From NCBI GenBank assembly GCA_023014485.1, contig JAJOZX010009436.1, forward strand, positions 94,955 through 158,954: a DNA stretch of 64,000 bases, read 5' to 3'. Source of the DNA: Bathynomus jamesi. Taxonomy: Eukaryota; Arthropoda; Malacostraca; Isopoda; Cirolanidae. A program made the position numbers and the translations under genes. Positions within the stretch are counted from its first letter, which is position 1. Each line of letters starts with the position of its first letter. This document shows, piece after piece, positions 55,860-64,000 of this stretch. The notes beneath the pieces are model-generated. The model ran no database searches, was not told where the DNA came from, and worked only from the letters and a program-made list of their open reading frames with translations.

Positions 55860-55864
<5 letters not shown>
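53175..55864 (-). mobile_element. 2.7-kb DNA transposon of the unassigned superfamily, copy C
   Basis: Inverted ends TTAGGGTGTCCCA and TGGGACACTCTAA, both in (TA)n; the flanks are compatible with an 8-bp TATATATA duplication. It holds one long minus-strand frame. Copy B ends about 20 bp away in the opposite orientation, so the two lie tail to tail. Confidence 0.8.
53448..55667 (-). CDS. 739-residue transposase-like protein, copy C, catalytically altered
   Basis: The longest open frame in the window. The N-terminus starts MDTRKQETVWLVGVLRNEP; an acceptor-like TTTCTTTTCAG lies just upstream. Residues about 150-180 form a basic coiled region (RREKRRAAEEK-like). IVAPALAAAGVELSSVTL is at 253-270. 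The FDGK block shared with the other copies is missing from this frame: residues about 291-316 are read out of phase between two compensating frameshifts. The second motif reads GLCFYTTAANTG, with Tyr370 where copies A and B have Asp. The ACRHHMMELV block (398-407) and YHRARWMAKGIYCLK are intact. The role is transposition by inference from TIRs and motif layout; this copy is probably inactive. Confidence 0.75.
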   Translation of the reverse strand: MDTRKQETVWLVGVLRNEPLETLCQLPTVGDVLRRLLFFTRKKKTSTAEAANVVADEVMAVWARASIPTSHKPKCVERIKALSTDYKKVARNRNRGGEKQLEREKGFQANLNTLFETAHANAMKLIKVPEDRDFLNDQRTVRKMYIGGEDLEFARRAAEREKRRAAEEKRKKKSREEMDSLQAKGTVKSGSSSSSESMAEASNDDVQYSSPAPSAPRSAPKDGQVSARRIIQYPNFAAALDRTGTSVRQAMHIVAPALAAAGVELSSVTLSKSSLHRSRQKSRKNLAAGIKTSSILIRRLSSTLMANSSLIRMEGKKSDRIPVLVSGKNLEKLLAIPKIPDSTGQRMAGAVLKVLDDWPQVQWIAGLCFYTTAANTGIHSGACTIIQDQMDRRVLFLACRHHMMELVITSVFDLFFRSSGPEIALFARFKSQWEFIDQKQASPFNGDGPSDILSEWVALKKEQIVHFIEDQLEVGHPRDDYREFLILALVFLDGHGKRDLRYNRPGAYHRARWMAKGIYCLKMFIFRSQFHLTAHEVRSLRRINVFAVTIYLQRWFEAPLTVDAPVNELELLEDLERYKAVDHDVGTAALTKFRGHLWYLSEDLAGLAMFSSKTTDAEKTAMLQNLHKKTENPKDLRRLEGKSVLTVRRSDLSTLVTKRTQNLFHFLKLPVPKTPKDLEGCAPSLKSVNDAAERAVKLAEDFNEGLTKNEEERQLVYQVVEYHRQQFPSADKKILCPPK

Positions 55865-55893
<29 letters not shown>

Positions 55894-55895
<2 letters not shown>

Positions 55896-56368
55896 AGTGG
55901 TGGACCAGATATCCGCATCATTTTTAACATCCGCATTTCTGACTGCAGATGTTATGCGGATATTACCTCTAATAAATTATGCAATTTACAATTAAATTAG
56001 CTTATAAAGTAGCTTATAAGGCCCAGTCATGCACATTTCGTGTAAAGTATTAATTATTAATGAACAAACAAATATATAAACCTCAAAATATAAATACCTG
56101 GTAACAGAAAATTGAATGAAACTTGTTTTATTGAATTTTCTGTGGCTAAAACTCTTGAGAAATGTATTATTTTTATCATAATGAAAACATTAATAGTAAT
56201 TTTAATTCTTATGCATTGCCTGCCATAATAGTAATATCACGAAATTTGAAAAATTATGTCATATATTCATAATTCTATATTATATTGATAGATTACCTAA
56301 ATATCTGCATCCGCGGATATTGAAATTAAAGATCCGCATCCGCAGATGTTGAAAAACTGACATCCGGT

Positions 56369-56371
<3 letters not shown>
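55894..56371. mobile_element. hAT-type MITE, copy 1
   Basis: Ends AGTGGTGGACCAGATATCC and CATCCGGTCCA, with ATCCGCATCCGCAG-like words near both. The interior contains GGCCCAGTCATGCAC. A second copy lies in opposite orientation at 62693-63165. A (CA)n tract follows at about 56370-56403. Confidence 0.75.
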
Positions 56372-56403
<32 letters not shown>

Positions 56404-56408
<5 letters not shown>

Positions 56409-56484
56409 GGTGTCCGGGTTAAATGGCAATAAAATACATTTGTAATGTTTTATTTTATTGCCATTTAAGCCCGGACACCCTGTG
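56404..56484. mobile_element. 81-bp inverted-repeat MITE
   Basis: CAGAGGGTGTCCGGGTT and its inverse with AAATGGCAATAAAATA arms around a 10-bp loop. The whole element is nearly one hairpin, in a (CA)n/(TA)n context. Confidence 0.75.
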
Positions 56485-56501
56485 TATATATATATATATA
56501 T

Positions 56502-56556
56502 TATGATGCAAACCCACAGGGCCTTTCGTGTATTTAGTAGTACACCTCGTCAGGGA
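56502..56556 (-). repeat. CTGANGA...GAAA repeat motif, copy 5
   Basis: On the minus strand: CCCTGACGAGGTGTACTAC, then AATACACGAAAGGCCCTG and TGGGTTTGCATC. The stem GTGTA/TACAC between CTGACGA and GAAA is complete. (TA)n tracts lie on both sides. Confidence 0.6.
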
Positions 56557-56577
56557 GTTAATTGTGAAATGCATCCC

Positions 56578-56660
<83 letters not shown>
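56578..56660. repeat. (TA)n-(CA)n-(TA)n compound microsatellite
   Basis: TA tract, CA tract and TA tract in series. The following sequence up to 57050 shows no recognised gene. Confidence 0.85.
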
Positions 56661-56664
<4 letters not shown>

Positions 56665-57074
56665 AAATACGTAAAACCAAATTTAATCGAACGACCGACT
56701 TCGTTTCTTACGCTCTCTGCAGTAATCCAATTAGTGTCACGCCGCTCGCTGACAGAGAACCAATATATGCAGTTATTGGGACATGATTGATATCAAACTG
56801 GGCTTAAATTCGGAACGTGAATGTAGGCGAATAGTAGATCAGAATGTGGACGAATGGTAGATTAGAAGGTAGAATGTAGACGGAAATGGGTCAATCAATG
56901 CTTGAATTCTGCTATAGGAAGACGAGAGAAATAAATCTTGTATTAGTTTGGATAATAAGCGCTGTTGTTGTTGTTTTTTGTTGATTTTTAGGTTTTTCCT
57001 GGAAGCGCAAAAAGTGTTTCTAGGTAACGAGAAACAACAGATAACGTCCAAACGTCCCGTTTCCCTCACCTGTG

Positions 57075-57185
57075 CCCACGCATTAGCAAAGTATAGTTGG
57101 TCGCCCCGACAACAGCCTTGGTGTAGATGGGAATCGAACCCGGGAACTTCAGTGTCCGAGTCCACTGTCCAAACAACGGGAGCTG
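57075..57185 (-). repeat. tRNA-like segment, possible SINE
   Basis: On the minus strand: TTGTTTGGACAGTGGACTCG, then CCCGGGTTCGATTCCC, a perfect B box. The 5' part is not a normal tRNA D arm. It may be a SINE head or a tRNA pseudogene. Confidence 0.45.
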
Positions 57186-57312
57186 TAAAATGTTTATAAT
57201 TTATTTGTTTTAAAACACTATATAAAAAATGCATATATTATTTATTTAACTTTTTTAGAATAATTTAGTCTCTCCTTATAATACGTAGATATTGAAAAAG
57301 ATAACTTTGCAC

Positions 57313-58480
57313 CAGGCATGGGGCCATTACAATGACAATGTAAATAATTACAATTACTTTGCGTTTGTTCAATTACAATTGTAATTACATTTACAGTTGG
57401 CAAAGAACGGTAATTGATTGCAATTACAATTACTTTGACAAGTAATTAATTTCAATTAAAGTTACAGTCCAGAGCAACACCTAACGTAAATAAAAGGAAA
57501 AGAAAGAAGTGTACCACAGTCTAAACATTTTATTTCCGTATACATACTCGTAGTGTAAATGGTAAACACAAACTAGGTTCATGCGAGTGTTGTATATAAC
57601 TTGTTGACTTTGATATTCAGGAGCCTTTCAAATGTAGTGACAGTCATCCTGCTGCTATCATGCCTGAAAGTTTTGCCCCAATGCTAAACAGACGTTCGAC
57701 GGGGCCAGAGGAAGCAGGGATACCGAGGTAGCGTTGAGCCAGGGCAGCGAGACGTCGGTAGGTTGATTTATCAACCTGCCAGTACTGGAGTGGCTCACAG
57801 CCTTCAGGCATACAGAGGGCACTTAGATACTCCTGGACCTCCTTTTTCACACTGGAGGGTTCAGGCGTAGGTTCAGCTGAAGGGTCCATAAAGCTGAAGT
57901 CTGCTGTGTTTACATGGGGAAGACTTGTCAGGTTGGTTTTGTTGAGTGCTTGAATTGGTAACCTGAGTGGTTAGTGGGATCACAGCACTTGCTTTTGCAA
58001 GCAGAGTATCACTGTGTCTGGAGTGAGAGTAAGTGTCAGTTGTACACCACTGGAGTTTGAATCTGGGATCAAGAGCAGCAGCAAGCACAAAAACGTCACT
58101 GTTTTCATAATCAGATAGGCGCTTGATGACAGAGCCTCTGAGAGTTGTCACCAGCTTATTATTAAAGTGAGAATTCACGAAATTCAGCCGGGTTTTGAGA
58201 CCAAGGATACATGGAAGAACATAGCTGAAAGTGACCTTGTTCTGATCCTGCACATAATCAGTGGCGTCCACAAAAGGACTTAGGATCTCACACAGATCCT
58301 CCAAGATATTACGTTCATAAGCAGTTAACTTTGCTGTATCGAGTTGGTCCAGCTTCTCAGATGAGAAGAGGTCCTTTTTCACTGTAATTGAATCAATTAT
58401 ATTGTCACTTTGAATGTAATTGATTACAACTGCAGTTACAATTACATTTTTGGTAGTCAATTACAATTACCCCATGCCTG
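57313..58480 (-). mobile_element. hAT element, truncated transposase
   Basis: Inverted ends CAGGCATGGGGCCATTAC and its inverse. Direct repeats CTTTGCAC (57305-57312) and CTTTGTAC (58481-58488) match at 7 of 8 positions. The subterminal regions are rich in ATTACAATTA words. Confidence 0.9.
57644..58460 (-). pseudogene. hAT transposase C-terminal half
   Basis: The frame 57873-58460 carries LTAYERNILEDLCEILSPFV and AAALDPRFKLQW, a hAT RNase H-fold end. A shifted frame, 57644-57889, carries LAALAQRYLGIPASSGPVER followed by LFSIGAK, the dimerisation block. The N-terminal zinc finger and first catalytic residues are missing. Confidence 0.8.
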
Positions 58481-58489
58481 CTTTGTACT

Positions 58490-59055
58490 CGGTGCCATTC
58501 CAATTCCAATTCGGGGTCTGAAAGTAGGAATTCCAGATTCAAAATTCCAAAACTTTCCATGGAAAGTGTCCAAAATTCCCGAAGATTTCCATCTCTTTGC
58601 GACCGTAGTTGGGATCTACAACTGTACGTGGGTTTCGACCGAGGGGCCGGTACATCATTTGAATGCGGAGCACAGTCACCCATCCATCTATTACCCAGAC
58701 CGAACGCTTTTTAACACAGCTGACCTAACGGGAAGCGGTGTTAAGACGTGGTCAGGACGTAGCGAAAAACTAATCGTACACATAAAATAAACTTTTTTTT
58801 AAAAGTTATTTTTACGCTATACAAAAGCAAAATTAGGTATTTTCCCAAAGCCACGCAGTCAAGATAAAGAGATATTTTTTTTAATACTTTACCGAGTATT
58901 TTTCAGGGTAATTTTTACATAAATTTTGGCCTGATTCTCATAATCTTCTTTTGGCCGCATAATTGAGGCCCTTTTTTTGGATGAAAGTAGGTTTAATACG
59001 TTGAAAGGGGAAGAAATTTTTGTTTTAAGAGATGAGAGAAATTTTTAGTTTAGGT
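58490..59055. other. no recognised gene
   Basis: Contains GGAATTCC-like words near 58520-58580 but no recognised coding region or element ends. Confidence 0.4.
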
Positions 59056-59084
59056 TATCTCTCTCTCTCTCTCTCTCTCTGTTA

Positions 59085-59531
59085 ATGGGTATTTTACCGC
59101 GGATGAATGCCAGTGACCACGCGCTCAGTAAGGTCATTGGCATCAACGAGAGGGTGCAAGATTTGTGCGTCCCGCTGGGCGTGAGGTTTATTGACCCCTT
59201 CGACGCATTTTCGGGTAGGTGGGACCTTTACCAGAGGGATGGTGTCCACCTCAATAAAAAGGGTAAAGGTGTGCTAGGCGCGCTGCTCGACCGGCACCTA
59301 TACAGAATGGTGAGGTCGAGTCCGGGAAGAGATGATGGGCCCCCACCGGAGAGGGATGATGATGAGCCGGTGGCGTACGTACCTTCAACTGAAGGGTGCG
59401 TCCAGGTACAGGTGGGTGACCCTCCTTCCATGTTGGAGGGGGCTCAGGCTCCTGCGGAAGTTGCCCCCTCGTTAGTGAGGGGCTCTTCAACTCCCGACAG
59501 CCCTGGCTGTTCGGGAAACGGGTCGTGCTAG
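59085..59531 (+). pseudogene. CR1-like ORF1, esterase C-terminal part
   Basis: The frame contains VRFIDPFDAFSGRWDLYQRD and GVHLNKKGKGVLGALL. The DGVHLN block is typical of the catalytic D-x-x-H region of the SGNH-type esterase in CR1/L2 ORF1 proteins. The rest of ORF1 is cut away at the (CT)n. A proline- and acid-rich tail follows. It overlaps the ORF2 start at 59525 by a few bases. Confidence 0.75.
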
Positions 59532-62249
59532 GGGGCGGTCAGAATAGGGAAGGCTCCCTCCGTGCAATGCTTTTTAATGCTAGGTCGATTAGGAACAAGT
59601 TTTGCGAGCTACGGGCGCTCTTAGCATCAGAATACCAGGATATCGTTGCTATCACCGAGTCCTGGATTCATACTGATCGTAGGGATTACGTCGGGGAGTT
59701 CGAAATTCCCGGGTATAGAATGTTTCGCAAACACCGCACCCATGGGGAGGGGGGTGGGGTACTAATATACGTCAGGGACATGTTGAGTCCGGTTGACCTG
59801 CTTGGCGTCGATCTGAATGTGGGAGGGACGAGCTATAGGTTAATCTTGGTGTACAGACCTCCGCATCTCCTCCTCGAGGAGGATACAGCCCTGTATACCG
59901 AACTCAGTGGCCTTCTAGGGGATAGGGTGTGTAGTTTTAGGAGACTTCAACTGTCGCGGCATAAAGTGGGAAAACAGGACTGCTGATGCTGAAGGGAGGA
60001 GGCTAGTTGACTTTGCTGATGAGAACTTCCTCACTCAGTGGGTCAATGAGCCTACACGAGGCGAAAGCGTTCTAGACTTAGTATTCACGACCGAAGACAA
60101 CCTCGTCACTGGCCTCACCGTTGACGAATCGTTGGGCGGGAGTGATCACGGTCTGATCAGGTTCCGTGTGTGCGTCCCTCGGGTGAAGCGTAGTAACGAG
60201 AGGCAGTAAGCTCGATCTACGGCGGGCGAACTTTGTTAGCCTCAGGGATAGCGTAGGAGAGATGGGGTTAGAGGTCGGCGGCGATGTTGAGGGAGTGTGG
60301 AGTGCATTCCGGGACGAGTTTATGGTGCTGCAGTCTGCTGCCATACCCTCAAAACCGGTCACCCCTGCTTCAACGCAGCCTAAGTGGTTCAATCGTGACA
60401 TCGCTTCGGCTATCCGAAATAGGAAAGTAGCGTATAGGAGGGCGAAGGCCAATCGTTCCCATGAGAACACTGAAGCGTATGTCCGCCTGTGTAGGGAAGT
60501 GAAGGCGAAGGTTAGACTAGCGAAACGTAACGAAGAACTACGGGTGGCGAGCCTCTGCAAGGGGAACCCTAAGGAGTTCTTCAGTTATGTTAATAGTAGA
60601 AAGCCCATTAGAAGCATGATAGGTCCGTTAAGGGACCGAAGCGGCGTTCTGCGGACCTGCGATGCGGACATCGCCAATGTGCTTAATGAGTACTTTGCGG
60701 GAGTGTTCACCAGGGAGGACACCCGCATCATCCCCGAGCCAGGCGTGAGGCACGAAGTTGCTGGCCTGGATAGTGTTAGATGTACCGCGACAGTCGTTGC
60801 CGATAGAATAGACAAACTGAGCGCGTTTAAGACTCCTGGGCCAGACCACTTTCTCCCCAGAGTGTTGCGGGAGGTGCGCGACCAGGTGGCTCCCCACCTG
60901 GCTACAGTCTTCAACAAATCGTTGGAGACGGGCCAGGTGCCTGGTGACTGGAGGGAAGCCAACGTGACCCCTATCTTCAAGAAAGGGGATCACGAAAGTC
61001 CAGGGAACTATCGTCCCATTAGTCTCACTTTAGTTGTAGGTAAATTATTAGAGGGGATAATAGCGGATATGATCGTTGACCATTTGGATTCCTACAAGCT
61101 GCTTGGGGACTCCCAACATGGGTTTAGACGGCATAGGTCGTGTCTCACCAACTTGCTCGAGTTTTTCCACGTCATGTTGAGTGAGTATGATAAGAGTAGG
61201 GCGATTGATATACTTTATCTCGACTTTCAGAAAGCCTTTGATAAGGTACCCCACCGCCGGCTAATGGCGAAAGTGCGCGCGCTGGGTATCGGTGGGGAAG
61301 TAGGTAGGTGGATTGAAAACTGGCTGAAGAATAGGCGGCAGAGGGTTGTAATTAAAGGGACTAGTTCGGGTTGGGCCTCGGTCACGTGGGGTTACTCAGG
61401 GTTCCGTTTTGGGGCTGCTGTAGACGGTGGCATCGTCAGTCGGATCGCCAAATTCGCTGATGACACCAAGCTTGGGGCCAAAGTTGGGACGCCGGAGGCG
61501 ATCGAGCAACTGCGTGCGGACCTAGGTAGGATAGGAGAGTGGTCCGAAAAATGGCAAATACCGTTTAACTTGGGTAAATGCAAGATGATGCACATTGGCT
61601 ACGCCAATCCCAATTCGGACTACTCGATGTTAGGGAGTAATATCGAGGCAACTGATTTGGAAAGGGACTTGGGTGTGCTAATTAGCAGCGACCTTAAGTT
61701 TACGAAACAGTGCGTAGAGGTGGAAAAGAAAGCCCAGAAGCTATTGGGTTATATCAGGAGGCAATTTCAGTTTCGGAACAAGGAGATTGTTCTCTCTCTG
61801 TACAATTCCCTGGTTCGGCCGCACCTGGAGTATGCTGTGCAGTTCTGGTCGCCCACCCTCAGGAAAGATATTGAGAGGCTGGAGCGAGTGCAGGCGAGGG
61901 CCACAAAATTAATCCCTTCCGTTAGGCATATGGGCTACAATCGACGGTTACGCGCCCTGAACTTGTTTTCGCTGGAAACTCGGAGGCTGCGCGGTCAACT
62001 GATCGAGGTTTTCAAGCTCCTACGGGGTTCAACGATGTCGATTTTAGAAGCATGTTTAGTTTAAATGATAACCCAACTAGCAACAATGGTTGGAAGTTGG
62101 ATTTGAAACGGTTTAGGACTAGTGTGTATGGGAATTACTTTACGTATAAGATCTGTGACACGTGGAACAGTTTACCTTCAGAAGTTGTGAACAGTTCCTC
62201 TGTGGATCAGTTCAAGAAAAGGTTAGACCAAATCTTGCACACTATTTGA
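59525..62249 (+). pseudogene. CR1-like ORF2: endonuclease and reverse transcriptase
   Basis: The endonuclease begins near 59570 (MLFNARSIRNKFCELRAL, ITESWIH). A one-base loss near 59935 breaks the GDFN motif, and a further shift lies near 60205. From 60262 a 600-residue frame covers TPIFKKGDHESPGNYRPISL, LYLDFQKAFDKVPHRR and AKFADDTKLGAKVG. The segment that should read VPQGSVLGPLLF and connect to FADD is rearranged (WGYSGFRFGAAVDGG), a small deletion. The C-terminal part continues to a frameshift near 62030 and ends at 62249. It probably was recently active but this copy is dead. Confidence 0.85.
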
Positions 62250-62338
62250 GTGTGTAGAAAATTTTCCGTGGCACCCGTTGCCATTGGTACCTCCTCGGTA
62301 TGGGCCGCAAGGCCTTTTGAGGTACTTCTATTCCTTGT

Positions 62339-62393
<55 letters not shown>

Positions 62394-62395
<2 letters not shown>

Positions 62396-62628
62396 GAATT
62401 ACTTTACGTATAAGATTTGTGACACGTGGAACAGGTTACCTTCAGAAGTTGTGAACAGTTCCTCTGTGGATCAGTTCAAGAAAAAGTTAGACCAAATCTT
62501 GCGCACTATTTGAGGGTGTGGAAAATTTTCCCTGGCACTGTTGCCATTGGTACCTCCTCGGTATGGGCCGCAAGGCCTTTTGAGGTACTTCTTTTCCTTG
62601 TAACTCCTTGTAACTCTCTCTCTCTCTC

Positions 62629-62630
<2 letters not shown>
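62394..62630 (+). repeat. second LINE 3'-end fragment on (CT)n
   Basis: Starting right at the (CT)n tail of the LINE, 5'-truncated 3' sequence (GGGAATTACTTTACG to CTCCTTGTAACTCTC) is repeated and again ends in (CT)n. The truncation differs from that of the 21.6-22.9 kb units. Confidence 0.85.

Positions 62631-62690
<60 letters not shown>
62631..62690. repeat. (TA)n microsatellite
   Basis: Sixty-base TA tract between the LINE tail and the hAT-type MITE. Confidence 0.9.
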
Positions 62691-62692
<2 letters not shown>

Positions 62693-63165
62693 TGGTGGAC
62701 CGGATGTCAGTTTTTCAACATCTGCGGATGCGGATTTTTAATTTCAATATCCGCGGATGCAGATATTTAGTTAATCTATCAATATAATATAGAAATATGA
62801 ATATATGACAAAAATTTTCAAATTTCGTGATATTACTATTATGGCAGGCAATGCATAAGAATTAAAATTAATATTATGTTTTCATTATAATAAAATAATA
62901 AATTTCTCAAGAGTTTCAGCCACAGAAAATTCAATAAAACAAGTTTCATTCAATTTTCTGTGTTACCAGGTATTTATATTTTGAGGTTTATATATTTGTT
63001 TGTTCATTAATAATTAATTAATACTTTACATGAAATGTGCATGACTGGGCCTTATAAGCTACTTTATAAGCTAATTTAATTGTAAATTGCATAATTTATT
63101 AGAGGTAATATTCCCATAACATCCGCAGTCAGAAGTGCGGATGCGGATATCCGGTCCACCACTAA
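62693..63165. mobile_element. hAT-type MITE, copy 2 (opposite orientation)
   Basis: TTGGTGGACCGGATGTCAG at the left and ATATCCGGTCCACCACTAA at the right, sharing the whole interior with 55894-56371 in reverse orientation. A TA tract follows. Confidence 0.75.
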
Positions 63166-63189
63166 TATATATATATATATACCTGGTAA

Positions 63190-63600
63190 AAGTTCCGTGC
63201 GTCGGTCAAGCTGGTGGCCCTACCTTTAGACCTGCCCTGATGGAGAAGCGAGTTGCTTTCTTGCGCTCTCCATCGCACATAGCCAGGCGGCACCCCCGCT
63301 CATCCGATACCGTCCTGAGCCAGGTATCTAGTCTTGAAGATTTAAACTTTGACCCCTGTGACGTTTCTCAGGTCCTTTGGAAGCTGGTTAAAAAACCTTC
63401 GCCTCCTGACAACCAAACTATAGTATAGTATTTTCCTTCAGTGTTGAGGGTGTTCCTTGTCGGGCCTTTAGTTTAGGAACCTACACATTCTACATTTCCT
63501 ATTTTTCAGTGTTGTTTGGGTGTTAATTGGGTTTAGCTCGAGGTTAGGTACCAAGTTTTTGATCATTTTCCATATGTAAATTAATAAATAATGGTGTATC
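63190..63600 (+). other. unrecognised coding tail with possible 3' end
   Basis: An open frame to 63428 (for example FRPALMEKRVAFLRSPSH) has no methionine outside the TA tract apart from an internal one, and no recognised domain. AATTAATAAATAATG near 63580 could be a poly(A) signal. It could be the 3' end of an element. Confidence 0.3.
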
Positions 63601-63649
63601 TCTCTCTTTTTCTTTCCACCAAATACAGATTTAATTCATGTAGCGTTTC

Positions 63650-63995
63650 CCATTAGTTGAGTTCTTTGCAGCCATCAATCTTGGCTGTGAAATGTCTTTG
63701 GGTTTCTTCTGGTTTACTAATTTCTTCTTTTTTGTATGGGGACGTCAAGACTGAGCAGTATTCAAGTTTTGGTATGATCAGTGTTTTCAGCAGGGGAATC
63801 ATTACCTTCTCATCCCTTCTTTTGAAGGTTGTCATTAGCTGTCCCGTAACCCTTTTTGCTTTGTTTATTGCTATCTGATTCTGTGTTTCAAATTTTGCAT
63901 CACCGGTCATTTGTTCCTCAAAATCTTTTGCTTTCGTGCTTCTCTGAATTTTTTGTCTATCTGGGGCGTAGTATGCTGTTTGTTTAAGTTTTTCA
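63650..63995 (-). pseudogene. LINE RT C-terminal fragment at the window edge
   Basis: The minus frame reads NQIAINKAKRVTGQLMTTFK and LLKTLIIPKLEYC, the region after the RT catalytic core in CR1-group LINEs (equivalent to LVRPHLEYA). The start lies outside the window. A different family from the (CT)n-flanked LINEs. Confidence 0.6.
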
Positions 63996-64000
63996 TTTCT

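Larger units (their letters stand above)
59058..62393 (+). mobile_element. CR1-like LINE flanked by (CT)n at both ends, copy 2
   Basis: The 5' side lies on (CT)n at 59058-59080 and the 3' side on (CT)n at 62341-62393, after CTTGTAACTCTCTC. It carries the end of ORF1 and an almost complete ORF2. Sequence is highly similar to the minus-strand copy at 22859-25755 (for example LYLDFQKAFDKVPHRR in both). Confidence 0.9.

Noticed and set aside
56502..56556. Definite hammerhead ribozyme
   Set aside because: An extra base next to stem II and a non-permissive base at the cleavage position; only resemblance is reported.

Overview
This window is animal nuclear DNA made almost entirely of transposable elements. 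No bacterial-style gene organisation is present: coding segments are broken by stops and frameshifts, some have spliceosomal introns, and long (TA)n, (CT)n and (CA)n tracts occur throughout. Several features suggest an arthropod, most likely a decapod crustacean, but that is inference from repeat content: CR1-like LINEs with an esterase ORF1, DUF4817-type mariners, a Penelope-like GIY-YIG element, an Academ-like element, tRNA-derived SINEs, and short CCTAA-type motifs in foldbacks. No conserved host gene was recognised. The only plausible non-transposon gene is a 206-residue membrane glycoprotein on the minus strand at 11821-12441.

Layout. 0.3-1.7 kb: a palindrome of 263-bp monomers, each carrying a tRNA-like Pol III cassette. 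1.9-8.9 kb: two LINE remnants, a Mutator-type MITE, several small TA-flanked MITEs, a TTAA-flanked piggyBac-like element and a SINE. 8.9-9.8 kb: an internally deleted mariner, with a near-identical copy at 42.6-43.5 kb. 13.6-18.9 kb: an Academ-like transposon with 3-bp target duplications, introns and an XPG-like nuclease segment, itself hit by a Tc1-like and a hAT element. 19.3-21.1 kb: a Penelope-like element turned into a palindrome. 21.6-25.7 kb (minus) and 59.1-62.6 kb (plus): CR1-like LINEs bounded on both sides by (CT)n.

26.2-30.5 kb, 50.7-53.2 kb and 53.2-55.9 kb hold three members of one transposase superfamily that I cannot assign to a named group. It has TTAGGGTGT-like termini, an 8-bp target duplication in the clearest case, and hAT-like motifs (FDGK, D-T/S-T-x-x-N-T-G, C-x-x-H). 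32.4-35.8 kb holds two copies of an unassigned spliced repeat gene family. 36.5-37.7 kb is a pogo-like remnant; 37.8-38.2 kb is a foldback. 38.7-42.5 kb is a LINE split by a short Gypsy-like LTR element with a gag start and a 30-bp minisatellite. 43.9-46.1 kb is a hAT-like element carrying a LINE with only ORF1 and an endonuclease. 48.1-50.3 kb is a mariner split by a hAT element with unusual GRTCTC arrays. 57.3-58.5 kb is a hAT remnant.

The elements do not form a pathway. The main signal is nesting, with many insertions dated relative to one another by target-site duplications, together with the repeated association of palindromes and LINE ends with simple-sequence tracts.
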